Assembly (NCBI RefSeq): GCF_012641265.1
Contig: NZ_JABAHZ010000003.1
Coordinates: 558,001-622,000 of the forward strand
Direction of reading: 5' to 3'
DNA from: Chitinophaga eiseniae
GTDB taxonomy: Bacteria > Bacteroidota > Bacteroidia > Chitinophagales > Chitinophagaceae
DNA: 64,000 nt
A model generated the notes under the pieces. That model was not told the DNA's origin and ran no database searches. It saw only the letters and a list, made by a program, of their open reading frames with translations. A program made the translations under genes and the position numbers. Positions 7,723 to 17,746 of the stretch are shown piece by piece (positions within the stretch are counted from its first letter, which is position 1; every line of letters begins with the position of its first letter).

Positions 7723-9531
7723 ATGGCAACAGTTGTACCTATCAATATAGCAGATCCTACCCTGCAGTTTTCCGTGTCGGCAAACGGTTCGGAAATACAA
7801 TATACCTATCCGGTAGTGGCAATCACTATCCACCATGAGCTGAACAGGATTTCTTATGCAGAAATTACCTTGTCTGATGGCACTACGTCTAAAGCAGCTA
7901 CTGGCGTGATCGGAGATTTCCCCGCGAGCGACAGTGAAAGTTTTTTACCCGGCGTGGCAGTCACCATTACCGCCGGCTACGGCAATACCGGCGAAACGAT
8001 GATATTTACCGGTATCGTGGTAAAACAAACCATCCAGGCTTCTGACCAGGGCTTTCACCTGGTAGTTACCTGTAAACACAATGCCGTACAGATGACCATC
8101 GGCAAAAAAGAGGCAGTGTTTATGAACCAGGTCGACAGTGATATCATGTCTACGGTAGTGAGCAACAATGGGCTGAGTGCCGACATACAAAGTACCAGCG
8201 CGGTCAATGAGCTAGTGTTTCAGAAATTTTGCAGCGACTGGGATTTCTTTTTGTCCCGCGCAGAATTCAACGGCTATGTAGTATCGCTGGTAGGCGAAAA
8301 AATAGTGGCGGCACCACCGGTAGTAAGTGGCGAACCGGTAGTATTGGTGGCTTTCGGCGAATCGTTGATCCATTTCAATGCGTCGGTGAGCGCCGAAAAA
8401 CAAGTACCTTCTATTTCCGCGGCTGCGTGGGATCCACAATCGCAGGCCCTGATCAGCGCCTCGGCAACAGAGCCGGGGCTGAACGCGCAAGGCAATCTCA
8501 CGGCAGATACACTGTCGGCAGCCCTGCATCAAACACCGCTGCAACTGATCTCTAATTCACCGATGGCGCAGGAAAACCTGCAATCCTGGGCCAACAGTAC
8601 CCTGCTACGCATGCGCCTGGAATCTATCAGCGGCAACGTATCCTTCATGGGCAACGCCACCGTATGGCCCAATACCCTCATCACCTTAGAAGGCGTAGGA
8701 TCGAGGTTTAACGGCAACGCCTATGTGTGGGGGGTAACACATACACTCAAAGAAGGCGTATGGACCACCGATGTAAGATTTGGATTAAACGGTAAGCCCA
8801 TTTATGAAAGGGAAAACTTCTCCTATTCACCGGCTAACGGGCAACTGCCGGCCATACAGGGGCTCCAGCTTGCAACCGTGGTGGCTATTTCAGAAGATCC
8901 CGGCACAGAGTACCGCGTGCAGGTAATGCTGGCCTCTACTGCCACCGGGCAGCAGGGCACCTGGGCACGGCTTTCTACCTTCTACGCTACCAGCAGTGCA
9001 GGCGCCGTATTCTTCCCGGAAGTAGGCGACGAAGTAGTGGTGGCTTTCCTGGAAAATGATCCCCGTTACCCCATCATCCTGGGATCCCTGTACAGTAAGG
9101 CAAAAGTGCCGCCGGTAGTACCGGCAGATAATAATAACTACATCAAAGCACTGTACACTAAAAGCCAGCTGCAAATCAGCTTCGACGACGAAAATAAAAT
9201 TATTACGGTGCTTACGCCCGGAGGAAATAGCATTACGATGAACGATACTACGCAGGAAATTGTAGTAAAGGACCAGAGCAGTAATAGCATTACCATGGCG
9301 CCCGCCGGCGTTACTATTAACAGTGCGAGCGACATGACCCTGCAGGCAACAGGACAGCTCAACCTCAATGCCATGGCGGTGAGCATTGCTGCCACTACCA
9401 GTATGGAAACTTCCGGTCTGTCTATTTCCCTGACTGCCGACACATCATTCAGCGCTACCGGTAATGCGTCGGCCAGCCTTTCCTCTTCTGCATCCACGAT
9501 GATCCAGGGGGGAATAGTGATGATTAACTAA
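7723..9531 (+). CDS. VgrG-like central spike protein (Pvc8-like)
   Basis: The 602-residue protein carries a gp27-like hub region (about 1-360). A gp5 OB-fold comes next, near residues 372-462 (GLQLATVVAISEDPGTEYR, then FPEVGDEVVVAFLENDP and PIILGSLYS). A repetitive Ser/Thr/Ala-rich C-terminus (about 485-602) is consistent with the triple-stranded beta-helix of a spike. No lysozyme or extra toxin domain is attached. The protein forms the trimeric needle under the PAAR tip. It lies in the conserved order LysM, spike, PAAR, gp25. Confidence 0.94.
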   Translation: MATVVPINIADPTLQFSVSANGSEIQYTYPVVAITIHHELNRISYAEITLSDGTTSKAATGVIGDFPASDSESFLPGVAVTITAGYGNTGETMIFTGIVVKQTIQASDQGFHLVVTCKHNAVQMTIGKKEAVFMNQVDSDIMSTVVSNNGLSADIQSTSAVNELVFQKFCSDWDFFLSRAEFNGYVVSLVGEKIVAAPPVVSGEPVVLVAFGESLIHFNASVSAEKQVPSISAAAWDPQSQALISASATEPGLNAQGNLTADTLSAALHQTPLQLISNSPMAQENLQSWANSTLLRMRLESISGNVSFMGNATVWPNTLITLEGVGSRFNGNAYVWGVTHTLKEGVWTTDVRFGLNGKPIYERENFSYSPANGQLPAIQGLQLATVVAISEDPGTEYRVQVMLASTATGQQGTWARLSTFYATSSAGAVFFPEVGDEVVVAFLENDPRYPIILGSLYSKAKVPPVVPADNNNYIKALYTKSQLQISFDDENKIITVLTPGGNSITMNDTTQEIVVKDQSSNSITMAPAGVTINSASDMTLQATGQLNLNAMAVSIAATTSMETSGLSISLTADTSFSATGNASASLSSSASTMIQGGIVMIN

Positions 9532-9550
9532 ACCATAAAAACGAACGATC

Positions 9551-9853
9551 ATGGGACAACCCGCTGCAAGGCTAACAGATATACATACCTGCCCGATGAT
9601 AACTCCCGGGCTTCCGCCAGTTCCCCATGTCGGCGGACCTATTGCAGGTCCTGGCATGCCTACGGTATTAATAGGCGGTATGCCGGCTTCCGTCATGGGA
9701 GACCTCTGCACCTGCGTAGGGCCGCCGGATGCAGCGGTAATGGGTTCTGCCACCGTGTTGATTGGCGGTCGCCCTGCAGTGCGCATGGGCGATACCACTG
9801 CACATGGTGGCGTTGTTATGATGGGATGTCCCACAGTACTAATAGGAGGATAA
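9551..9853 (+). CDS. PAAR-domain spike tip protein (Pvc10-like)
   Basis: This 100-residue PAAR protein shows the threefold pattern of the cone: PTVLIGGMPASVMGD, ATVLIGGRPAVRMGD and a final CPTVLIGG. Its His and Cys residues (DIHTC, CTC, AHGG) could bind the tip metal ion. The family sharpens the VgrG spike and can carry effectors. No C-terminal extension is present, so this copy is a structural tip only. It lies between the spike gene and the gp25 gene, which starts 6 bp after its stop. Confidence 0.94.
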   Translation: MGQPAARLTDIHTCPMITPGLPPVPHVGGPIAGPGMPTVLIGGMPASVMGDLCTCVGPPDAAVMGSATVLIGGRPAVRMGDTTAHGGVVMMGCPTVLIGG

Positions 9854-9859
9854 CAAACG

Positions 9860-10282
9860 ATGACAAAAGATATGAAGTCCTTTTTAGGAACGGGTTGGAG
9901 CTTTCCCCCTTCCTTTGATAAACCCAACGCATCGGTGCTCATGGTATCAGATGCCAATGATATTGAAGAAAGCATCCGCATTATTCTCAGCACCCTTCCG
10001 GGCGAACGCATCATGTTGCCGGATTTTGGTTGTAATATCCATAAGCTGGTATTTGAAGTAGCAGATGCCCGGCTATCATCAGAACTCCATCATGTCATTT
10101 ACCACGCCTTGCTGGAATATGAACCCCGCATTAAACTGGTGGAATGCGTGATAAGCGACCAAACCATGGAAAGCGGTGTGTTATATGTACAAATCAACTA
10201 TACCATTATTGCCACCAACACCCGGCATAATATGGTATATCCGTTCTACTACCTGGAAGGCACGAACATCGCTACCCGATGA
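9860..10282 (+). CDS. GPW/gp25 baseplate protein (Pvc9-like)
   Basis: The 140-residue protein matches the GPW/gp25 family: GWSFPPSFD at the N-terminus, EESIRIILSTLPGERIMLPDFG (shown here as the known signature region at about 34-55) and YEPRIKLVECVI further on. The family starts sheath assembly on the baseplate. The stop codon overlaps the next start by 4 bp (ATGA), a sign of coupled translation with the large baseplate gene. ATG codons at 9860 and 9872 are both possible starts; the first lies just after an AGGAGG-like stretch. Confidence 0.92.
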   Translation: MTKDMKSFLGTGWSFPPSFDKPNASVLMVSDANDIEESIRIILSTLPGERIMLPDFGCNIHKLVFEVADARLSSELHHVIYHALLEYEPRIKLVECVISDQTMESGVLYVQINYTIIATNTRHNMVYPFYYLEGTNIATR

Positions 10283-13200
10283 GTAATTATTTTGAAAATA
10301 TGCAGGATGGGCTCAGCCAGTTCGAAAGACAACTGGATGCGCTAAACCCTGAATATGTGAAAGTGGATAACCGGAGCAATTTTGATCTGCTGGCGCAACT
10401 GACGGCATTGTCGACTGAGTTTAATTACTATAATTTCCAGGACCAACGGGATGGCGACTGGCAGGAGTTTTTTCATTCCGACCTGGTGATCATGTTGATC
10501 CTTGCAGCCAATATCCAGTTTACCGAATACGAAGAAAAATATCTTTTCCTTCGGGATGCACTGGGTAAGTCCGGTACAGAAGCTACGCTCTTCCGCCATA
10601 CGGCCGCCTTCTTTTCCCTGCTATATGATATTGCTATTGTACTGATGGATCTGTTACAAAAGCTAACCGGCGCCGATAAGCAGCAGTCACTCCAGTATTA
10701 TATACAGCAGGTGATCCACACTGTAGCAGAGGAAACGGCGAAATTATACCGTTACGAATTACAGGTAAAGGAACTATTCCCTCTCGATAATGCCCGGCAC
10801 CATACGCTGCGTACGGCAGACACCTCGCGGCAACTTCAGCTGTTATTTCCCGGCCTCTTCAGTCCAACCGTTACAGGAGATGAAAGCTTCAGCGGGTTTT
10901 ACTCATTGAATGAAATTTATGATACCCTGCGCACCAAATTCTACCAGATCTCCAGCGCATCCGCCTATTACCTGAAGAACCAGTTGCATCACCAGCAACA
11001 TTCGCCGCATATGGGGTTGCTGATGACGTTTACAGAGCTGTACAAACACCTGCAGGATCAGATCAACGAAATTCCCCGTCGCCACCTGGACTATTACTAC
11101 CACACTGTATTGAGCATGCCACAGGTAGCCGCGGTACCAGACAAGGTACATATCCTGATCAACCCGGCACCGCAGGTCGACAACCTGTCGCTCGACAAAG
11201 GAGAAGTCGTACTCGCGCCTCACAGCGCCCGCAAAGAGCCGCTGCAATACGAATTGCTGGAATCTTTCCGGACGCACAATACCAACATTATAGCGCTGCA
11301 TACCCTGTATGTAAGTAACTACCTGCAGATTGCTTCCAATAACCTGCAAACCAATGATATCCGCGAAGCGGCCCTCTACCAGGCAGTTCACCCGGTAATA
11401 CCTCCACCCGCTTTTGCAAAGCTCACTATACCACCGGTTACCTGGCCTTTGCTGGGAGAAGACCAGCACGACTTATCCCCATCTACCCGTACCATGGAAA
11501 ACAGCTCGCTGGGATTTCTCGTAGGGTCGCCGGCGTTATATCTTACAGAAGGCGTGCGCTCCGTACAGGTAAAACTTCATTTCAATGAAGCATCCTTTGC
11601 GCAACTAATGAAGTATTTAAAGAATTTCTCCGACGTTACCCGCCGGAGCTTCACCATTATCACCAATGAGCTGATGTCTGGCGCCTTTCTATTATCGTAT
11701 ACAACGCTAAAAGGCTGGACTAAGATACAGCACTACAATGTACGATGCAGCGCTGTAGAGCAGGCAGACAATGCCATTGTGATCAACTTCCTGTTACGCA
11801 CCCACGAAGAAGCCTTTTGTGTGTACAACCCGGAAGTACATGGCGCGCATATCTCCTCAAAATTACCGCTGTTAAAGGTATTGCTCAACAACAACAGCTT
11901 CCATCACCCTTACTCTTTTCTCCGTAGCCTGGCGCTGGAAAGAGTCACCGTTACGGCCAACGTAACAGGCTACCGCTCTGTGAAGCTGGATAACAATGTG
12001 GGAGAACTGAATGCCAGCCATTCTTTCCGGATGTTTGGCTCGCTGCCTGCGGTAGGGTCTTTCCTGGATATCTGCAATACCAATGTGTTTAATAAGTACA
12101 CGACAGATTTCAGCGTGAAACTGGAGTGGCTGGATCTTCCTAAAAATATCAATGGCTTCGACAGCTACTTTTCCGCCTACGAGGCCGGCATGAATAACAA
12201 TGCTTATAAAGTAGGTATCGGTAGCATCAACAACGGCGTCTGTTTGCCGGAACGGGGTAACCAGGAAGAGTTTCAGCTATTCCATACCACACGCAATAAG
12301 GAAGGAGATTTGTACCTGGCAGATATTTCCATCATCAAAAGCCCCGACTTTACCAGGATTAGTTTTCCCAATGCCATGAAAATGGACAAGGAGTCAAAAC
12401 ATAGCAGCAACGTGTATAAGCAGGGCGCTATCAGGCTGGAACTCACCAGCCCTTCGGAAGCTTTCGGGCATCAGCTGTATGGGATTATCTTCCCGGAAAT
12501 CATTTTATATAATGCGCGGCACCCCAACCGGAAGAAGCCGTTGCCTGCGCCGCCCTATGTGCCGATGGTAAAATCCATTTCGATAGATTATACCCTGGAA
12601 CATTCTGAATCATTGAAGCCGGTAAAGACCGCTCCCCGGGGCGAATGCCTGGAAGTGCACCATATCGGCATCTTTGGTCATGAGGAAATATATCCCGGTC
12701 CCGGTGTCAATTATTTTCCCTTGCTACCCGTCATTAATGAAGCCGGGTATCTCTATATCGGTTTCGACCAGCTGCAGGCGGGAGAAGAGCTATCATTGCT
12801 GTTCCAGCTGGAAGATAAATATTTCACTGATACCACTACCAAGCTCACCCCACTCAACTGGAGCTACCTGGCAGATAACAAATGGTACCCTTTTGAAAGC
12901 AAATGCCTGTTATCAGACAACACCAACAACCTGGCGCGGAGCGGCATTGTAAAGATCCGTGTGCCGGCCGGGATCAATAACCACAACAGCGTGATGACGC
13001 CCGGCACCTGGTGGATCAGGATCTCCACGCCTTCGCATGAATGTATTACCCCCAGGGTAATCGGCATTTTTCCCAATGCCGTGGCCGCAGGAAGAATACT
13101 GGATGAAGGCGGCTATTCGCTGGAAAGAGTAGTATCCATTCCCCCGTTAACGATAAAAAAAACCAGGAAAGATATCCGCACTATCCAGGCTATCTGGCAG

Positions 13201-14076
13201 TTATTTCCCTCCTTCGGCGGGCGCAAAACAGAGTCGGAAGATAAATACTATACCCGGGTAAGTGAACGGTTGCGGCATAAACAGCGGCCTGTTACTTCCA
13301 TGGATATTGCCCAGGTGTTGCTGGAAGCTTTCCCGGAAATCCTGATTATTAAATGTGTGACAGCAGCGCCTACTCCCGGGGGAGAAGATATATGCATTAT
13401 CGTAGTACCGCGGCAATCGGACAGCGGACTATTTATCAGCACTGAGCCCAAAGTTAACCTGGATACGCTTTGCCGCATCCAGGCGTTTATGCAGGAACAT
13501 ATCTCTCCCTTTGTCGCTATCTCTATCCGCAACCCTGTATATGAAAGTGTGAAAGTGGTATGCAGTATCCAGTTCCAGGATCCCTCGGATAATAACCAGA
13601 ACAGCCATTTACAGCAGTTGCAGCTGGATATCCAGAAATATCTTTGTCCCTGGCTGTTCGATCCTGCCTCTCATTTGAAGATAGGTAGTACCCTGTATAA
13701 ATCGGAGTTATTGAACTTCATCAACCGCCAGCCTTATGTAGCCTATATTACCGGTTTTTCACTCGTGCATTTTTATTTTTCGAAAGATGAGGTCACCGGC
13801 ACCATGGTGGCGATGGCTACAGATACCGCCATAGGCGATCTGCAGGAAATCAGGCCCTCCCTGTCGCAGTCGGTATTGATTCCATCTACAGAACATCTCA
13901 TTACCGTATTGCATGCACCGGAATACAAAGAACCGCAAGCGCTGGGCATCGATGCGCTGAAGATCAGCAACGAACTAATTATTGGCAACCACCCGGTAAA
14001 CTTTACACCCGTGGATGACCGGCCGGATCACTCGCCCGACGAGGAAATGCTGACCATCTCCATTACACCACCATAA
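10279..14076 (+). CDS. Large baseplate wedge protein (gp6/baseplate J type, Pvc11-like)
   Basis: This 1265-residue protein has a long N-terminal helical part (about 1-280). The C-terminal part, from about residue 980, contains the baseplate J-type signature SERLRHKQRPVTSMDIAQ followed by VLLEAFPEILIIKCV. The central region is beta-rich and variable. Members form the wedge ring round the spike. It is coupled to gp25 by ATGA overlap and is followed after 23 bp by a fibre-like gene. Its length is large for the family, as is usual in eCIS of Bacteroidota, and no effector-like domain is evident. Confidence 0.9.
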   Translation: MSNYFENMQDGLSQFERQLDALNPEYVKVDNRSNFDLLAQLTALSTEFNYYNFQDQRDGDWQEFFHSDLVIMLILAANIQFTEYEEKYLFLRDALGKSGTEATLFRHTAAFFSLLYDIAIVLMDLLQKLTGADKQQSLQYYIQQVIHTVAEETAKLYRYELQVKELFPLDNARHHTLRTADTSRQLQLLFPGLFSPTVTGDESFSGFYSLNEIYDTLRTKFYQISSASAYYLKNQLHHQQHSPHMGLLMTFTELYKHLQDQINEIPRRHLDYYYHTVLSMPQVAAVPDKVHILINPAPQVDNLSLDKGEVVLAPHSARKEPLQYELLESFRTHNTNIIALHTLYVSNYLQIASNNLQTNDIREAALYQAVHPVIPPPAFAKLTIPPVTWPLLGEDQHDLSPSTRTMENSSLGFLVGSPALYLTEGVRSVQVKLHFNEASFAQLMKYLKNFSDVTRRSFTIITNELMSGAFLLSYTTLKGWTKIQHYNVRCSAVEQADNAIVINFLLRTHEEAFCVYNPEVHGAHISSKLPLLKVLLNNNSFHHPYSFLRSLALERVTVTANVTGYRSVKLDNNVGELNASHSFRMFGSLPAVGSFLDICNTNVFNKYTTDFSVKLEWLDLPKNINGFDSYFSAYEAGMNNNAYKVGIGSINNGVCLPERGNQEEFQLFHTTRNKEGDLYLADISIIKSPDFTRISFPNAMKMDKESKHSSNVYKQGAIRLELTSPSEAFGHQLYGIIFPEIILYNARHPNRKKPLPAPPYVPMVKSISIDYTLEHSESLKPVKTAPRGECLEVHHIGIFGHEEIYPGPGVNYFPLLPVINEAGYLYIGFDQLQAGEELSLLFQLEDKYFTDTTTKLTPLNWSYLADNKWYPFESKCLLSDNTNNLARSGIVKIRVPAGINNHNSVMTPGTWWIRISTPSHECITPRVIGIFPNAVAAGRILDEGGYSLERVVSIPPLTIKKTRKDIRTIQAIWQLFPSFGGRKTESEDKYYTRVSERLRHKQRPVTSMDIAQVLLEAFPEILIIKCVTAAPTPGGEDICIIVVPRQSDSGLFISTEPKVNLDTLCRIQAFMQEHISPFVAISIRNPVYESVKVVCSIQFQDPSDNNQNSHLQQLQLDIQKYLCPWLFDPASHLKIGSTLYKSELLNFINRQPYVAYITGFSLVHFYFSKDEVTGTMVAMATDTAIGDLQEIRPSLSQSVLIPSTEHLITVLHAPEYKEPQALGIDALKISNELIIGNHPVNFTPVDDRPDHSPDEEMLTISITPP

Positions 14077-14099
14077 ATGATCACATTAATATCTTTCAC

Positions 14100-14879
14100 A
14101 TGGATACACAAAATAAAAAAGTATACGGGCGCGATGAGCTCAAACAATATTTCAGGAACGGCGTAATGCCAACGGAAAATCACTTCGGTTACCTGATCGA
14201 TTCTACCATCAACAAACAGGAAGATGGTTTTTCGAAAGATGAAGACAATGGCCTGCGGGTAGCTACCCTGGGCGATTCCAAGCGCCTGGTATCTTTTTAT
14301 CGTGCTACCGACGACCTGGAACCTTTCTTCTGTATGGAAAAAGACGAACAAGACTCTCCCGGCCTGCGCATAAAGCCTGGCGCCAGCAAAGACGATCCGG
14401 CTGAACAGGAAAAAAGTTTCTTTTTCCATATGAATGGAAATTTGGGTATCGGTAAAAAAAGTGATCCCCGGTTTAAAGTAGACATCAACGGCTTCACCGG
14501 CATGCAAGGCCGCATGGGCACCTTCAAAACCGGTACAGTGCCCGCCGATGGCAAGTGGCATCCAATATTGGAGCAGTTGGATAATTGCCAGGCATTTGAA
14601 GTAATGGCCCGAACCGGCAGGAAAGGAGCTGGCAGAGTAGCTATTCTGCATGCTACTGCTTTAGCGGCATATGGCGGGGCACATAACCGCGTGAGCCAGC
14701 GCTGCGCCCACTACGGCTTTTTCTGGAACAAAATTAAACTACGCTGGAAAGGCGGTACCCATAACTATGCCCTTCAGCTCCGCTCCAACAGCAATTATGG
14801 CGAAGGCGTGGAAATCTTCTACCACATTACCCGGCTCTGGAGCGATGACCTCTTTATGCCCAACGAATACTACTATTAA
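14100..14879 (+). CDS. Putative tail-fibre or adhesin-like eCIS protein
   Basis: This 259-residue protein sits between two baseplate genes. The N-terminal part (about 1-120) is polar. A short NGNLGIGKKSDPRFKVDING segment near residues 105-130 resembles the collar/shaft motif of phage fibre proteins. The C-terminal part (about 130-259) is aromatic- and histidine-rich (RCAHYGFFWNKIKLRW, LQLRSNSNYGEGVEIFYHITRLW region) and probably a beta-sandwich head. This suggests a receptor-binding fibre that decides the target cell. The assignment rests on motif resemblance and position, and a baseplate accessory role is possible. Confidence 0.6.
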   Translation: MDTQNKKVYGRDELKQYFRNGVMPTENHFGYLIDSTINKQEDGFSKDEDNGLRVATLGDSKRLVSFYRATDDLEPFFCMEKDEQDSPGLRIKPGASKDDPAEQEKSFFFHMNGNLGIGKKSDPRFKVDINGFTGMQGRMGTFKTGTVPADGKWHPILEQLDNCQAFEVMARTGRKGAGRVAILHATALAAYGGAHNRVSQRCAHYGFFWNKIKLRWKGGTHNYALQLRSNSNYGEGVEIFYHITRLWSDDLFMPNEYYY

Positions 14880-14890
14880 TTGTGTAAGAT

Positions 14891-17746
14891 ATGCCCGGTA
14901 CCCCCCTTCAAATCGACAAAGATAAAGCCGTTGCCACGGCCATGGATTTTGATGCGTTAATGACAGAGGCAATTGCCCGTGTGCAGGAGCTGTCGGGCGC
15001 CGAGTGGACCGACTATAACCTGCACGACCCCGGCGTCACCATCCTGCAACAGCTGTGTTATGCCATCACCGACCTGGCCTATCGCACCTCTTTTCCCATT
15101 GAGGATATACTGGCAGATAAGAAAAATAATATCGAGCCGCTGGACCACTCCTTTTTCCGGCAGGCAGAAATGCTCACTTCTTCACCGGTAACGGTGAATG
15201 ACTATCGTAAAATGGTGCTGGATGAAATAGATGCCATAGAAAATATCTGGATAGAGCCGGTGCAAACGTGGCAGTCCTCCGGTTGTACGAAAGGCGTATA
15301 CCGCGTATTTATCCAGGTGGAAGATAATATCGCTCAAAACATGAAAGCCAATGAAGCGCTGGTGCAGCAATTGGCAGAGCAGGTGGATAACCTGCTGCAC
15401 ACTTACCGCAACATCGGGGAAGACTTTGAGCGGGCGGTGATCCTACAACCACAATATTTTTACATCAAAGCAGAAATATTTGTCGACAGCCGGCAGGATC
15501 CACAGCAAATCCTGGCGCTGATGTGTAACTCATTTGAGATGACGCTGCACCCCCCGGTGAGATTTGTATCTGCTGCTGAAATGTATATCAATGGCTATAC
15601 TGCAGCAGATATATATGCAGGACCGTTGTTGAAAAAAGGCTTCGTGGTAGATAGCGACCTGCACAACAGGAAAACGGCGGTAGATCCGGCAGACCTGATG
15701 AAAAGCGTATCGGAAGTGCCGGGCGTCATAAAGGTAAAAGCAATTTACCTGGCTGATGAGGATGGCGCCTTCCAGCCCAAACCTGTAAGGATCAAAGAAG
15801 GCTGTTATCCTTTCCTGGAAATGGTGAACGACAAACATGAGATAAAGATTTCCAGCGACCGCTTTGAATATAACCTGCGTGACGCAGGCTTCCTCAACAT
15901 GTACGAACAGGTGAAAACAGTGGCCCGCAGGAAATTTGCCGGGCATAAGAATGCAGAAGCTTCCAAGCCGTTGAAAGGCACCTATCGTAACTTAGGAAAA
16001 TACTTTTCCATCCAGGAACAGTTCCCTGCCGTTTATGGCATTGGCAGCGAAGGCCTGGAAAAGGAGGCGCCAGCGCTGCGCAAGGCGCAGGCCAGGCAAC
16101 TGAAAGGTTACCTGCTATTCTTTGAACAACTGCTGGCCAACTACCTGGCGCAGCTGAATAATATAGGACCGCTCTTCTCTCCTTATCTCCGTCAAACGCC
16201 GGCAGCTACCTATGCTACACAACCGCTATATGACGCACCACAGGTGGCTGCGCTGCTGAAGGCATTCACAGGCGGACAGCCCGGCGTTTCCTGGGACCAT
16301 TTCCGGGAAGATACCGGGAACGCCTATATGAAAAAATTACAGGCAGCTATTGAACCTGACAAGATATTCCAGGACCGGAAAAACAGGATCCTCGACCATC
16401 TGCTGGCCAGGTTTAACCTCGTACTGCTGAAATACCCGGTTAACTTTTATGAGCAGGTGTATGGTCACGACACACCACCGCAAAGGATTAGCCACGAGCT
16501 GGAATGGAAAGCAGACATACTCCGTAATCTACCAACACTTAGTGCTAACAGGAACCGGTCTTTCAACTACCGGGAAGATATTTACGCAGGATCGGAGCTT
16601 TCTGGCTATGAAAATCTCCTGCATAAACTATTGCATATCAGGGTGGAGAAAAGGAAGCGTTTAACGGCAGCCTTCGATACCGGTAGCTGGAAAGTATCAG
16701 CAGGCAAGCATTCAGATACCGGGTTGCATGTACACCTGGTAAAAGAATTCAAAGTAAAAGACGAACTTATTAAGGTAAATATGGCCGAAAGCGAGTCTGG
16801 CGAGGTGATTACAGGGAAAAAATTTGACTACGGGCGGCAGTCGGTATCATTGCTCCGCTATGGCCTGGACATTAAAAACTACCGGGTGATACTCGACGAC
16901 GAAGCCAATAGCTACCTGGTGGTATACCGCCAGTCGCCGCATGCCTTATGGCAGGTGGTGAGCCGGGAAAAAACCCATAAAGAAGCATTGAATTCACTGC
17001 TGGAGATGATGGACCATCTGAAAAAAATCAGTATTGATTCGGAAGGATGCTATCTGCTGGAACACCTGTTGCTAAAGCCCGCTTACGGGGACCAAAGCTT
17101 TGGTTACCGCATCTGCAGCGGCTACGATACCCTGAGGCTACAGCATGCCCGTTGGCTTACACTGGAAGAGCGGGACGAACAACTCCGGAAGCTGCTGGCT
17201 ATGGTATCTTCTATGCAGGAACCAGCCCCCTATAAGCACTGGCAGCTGTTGACAGAGGATCATCGCATTTATTTTTATCCGGGCAACTCACCGGAGCTCT
17301 TAACGGCGGAACATTTCAGGCAGGATGCGTACCGGGCAGCTGCCGAACGTGCCATGACGGATCTGCTGCTGTTGCTACGGCAAATGAAAACCAATCAGCC
17401 CCGGCGTATACGCATGGAACCCTATGTAAAATACGGCGCTTCACAAATGTTGCAGGAAGACTTCTTCAAATTCGGTATCAGCATCATCCTTCCCTCCTGG
17501 CCTGCCCGCTTTCAATATAAAGAGTTCAGGAGCTTTGCAGAAGAATTATTCCGGGAGCACACCGCGGTACAATTCCGGATGCATTATAAATGGCTGGGTA
17601 TTGCAGATATGCAGGCGTTTGAGTCGCTTTATTTTAACTGGCTGAAAACCATGCGGGGCGAAGGCGACCGGCCGGCGGCGGGCGAAGGGCTCATTAAATT
17701 ATTGCTGAAAGACCCGGCATTTGCTCACTATGTAGTAGACGAATAA
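14891..17746 (+). CDS. Second large baseplate protein (Pvc12-like)
   Basis: This 951-residue protein begins with the conserved eCIS baseplate motif AEWTDYNLHDPGVTILQQLC near residues 37-56. The rest is a long mixed alpha/beta region with no transmembrane segment. By position it is the partner of the gp6-like protein in the baseplate wedge. The stop and the next start overlap as TAATG, so its translation is coupled to the tape-measure gene. The start at 14891 has the coding context MPGTPLQIDKDKAVATAMDF. Confidence 0.88.
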   Translation: MPGTPLQIDKDKAVATAMDFDALMTEAIARVQELSGAEWTDYNLHDPGVTILQQLCYAITDLAYRTSFPIEDILADKKNNIEPLDHSFFRQAEMLTSSPVTVNDYRKMVLDEIDAIENIWIEPVQTWQSSGCTKGVYRVFIQVEDNIAQNMKANEALVQQLAEQVDNLLHTYRNIGEDFERAVILQPQYFYIKAEIFVDSRQDPQQILALMCNSFEMTLHPPVRFVSAAEMYINGYTAADIYAGPLLKKGFVVDSDLHNRKTAVDPADLMKSVSEVPGVIKVKAIYLADEDGAFQPKPVRIKEGCYPFLEMVNDKHEIKISSDRFEYNLRDAGFLNMYEQVKTVARRKFAGHKNAEASKPLKGTYRNLGKYFSIQEQFPAVYGIGSEGLEKEAPALRKAQARQLKGYLLFFEQLLANYLAQLNNIGPLFSPYLRQTPAATYATQPLYDAPQVAALLKAFTGGQPGVSWDHFREDTGNAYMKKLQAAIEPDKIFQDRKNRILDHLLARFNLVLLKYPVNFYEQVYGHDTPPQRISHELEWKADILRNLPTLSANRNRSFNYREDIYAGSELSGYENLLHKLLHIRVEKRKRLTAAFDTGSWKVSAGKHSDTGLHVHLVKEFKVKDELIKVNMAESESGEVITGKKFDYGRQSVSLLRYGLDIKNYRVILDDEANSYLVVYRQSPHALWQVVSREKTHKEALNSLLEMMDHLKKISIDSEGCYLLEHLLLKPAYGDQSFGYRICSGYDTLRLQHARWLTLEERDEQLRKLLAMVSSMQEPAPYKHWQLLTEDHRIYFYPGNSPELLTAEHFRQDAYRAAAERAMTDLLLLLRQMKTNQPRRIRMEPYVKYGASQMLQEDFFKFGISIILPSWPARFQYKEFRSFAEELFREHTAVQFRMHYKWLGIADMQAFESLYFNWLKTMRGEGDRPAAGEGLIKLLLKDPAFAHYVVDE

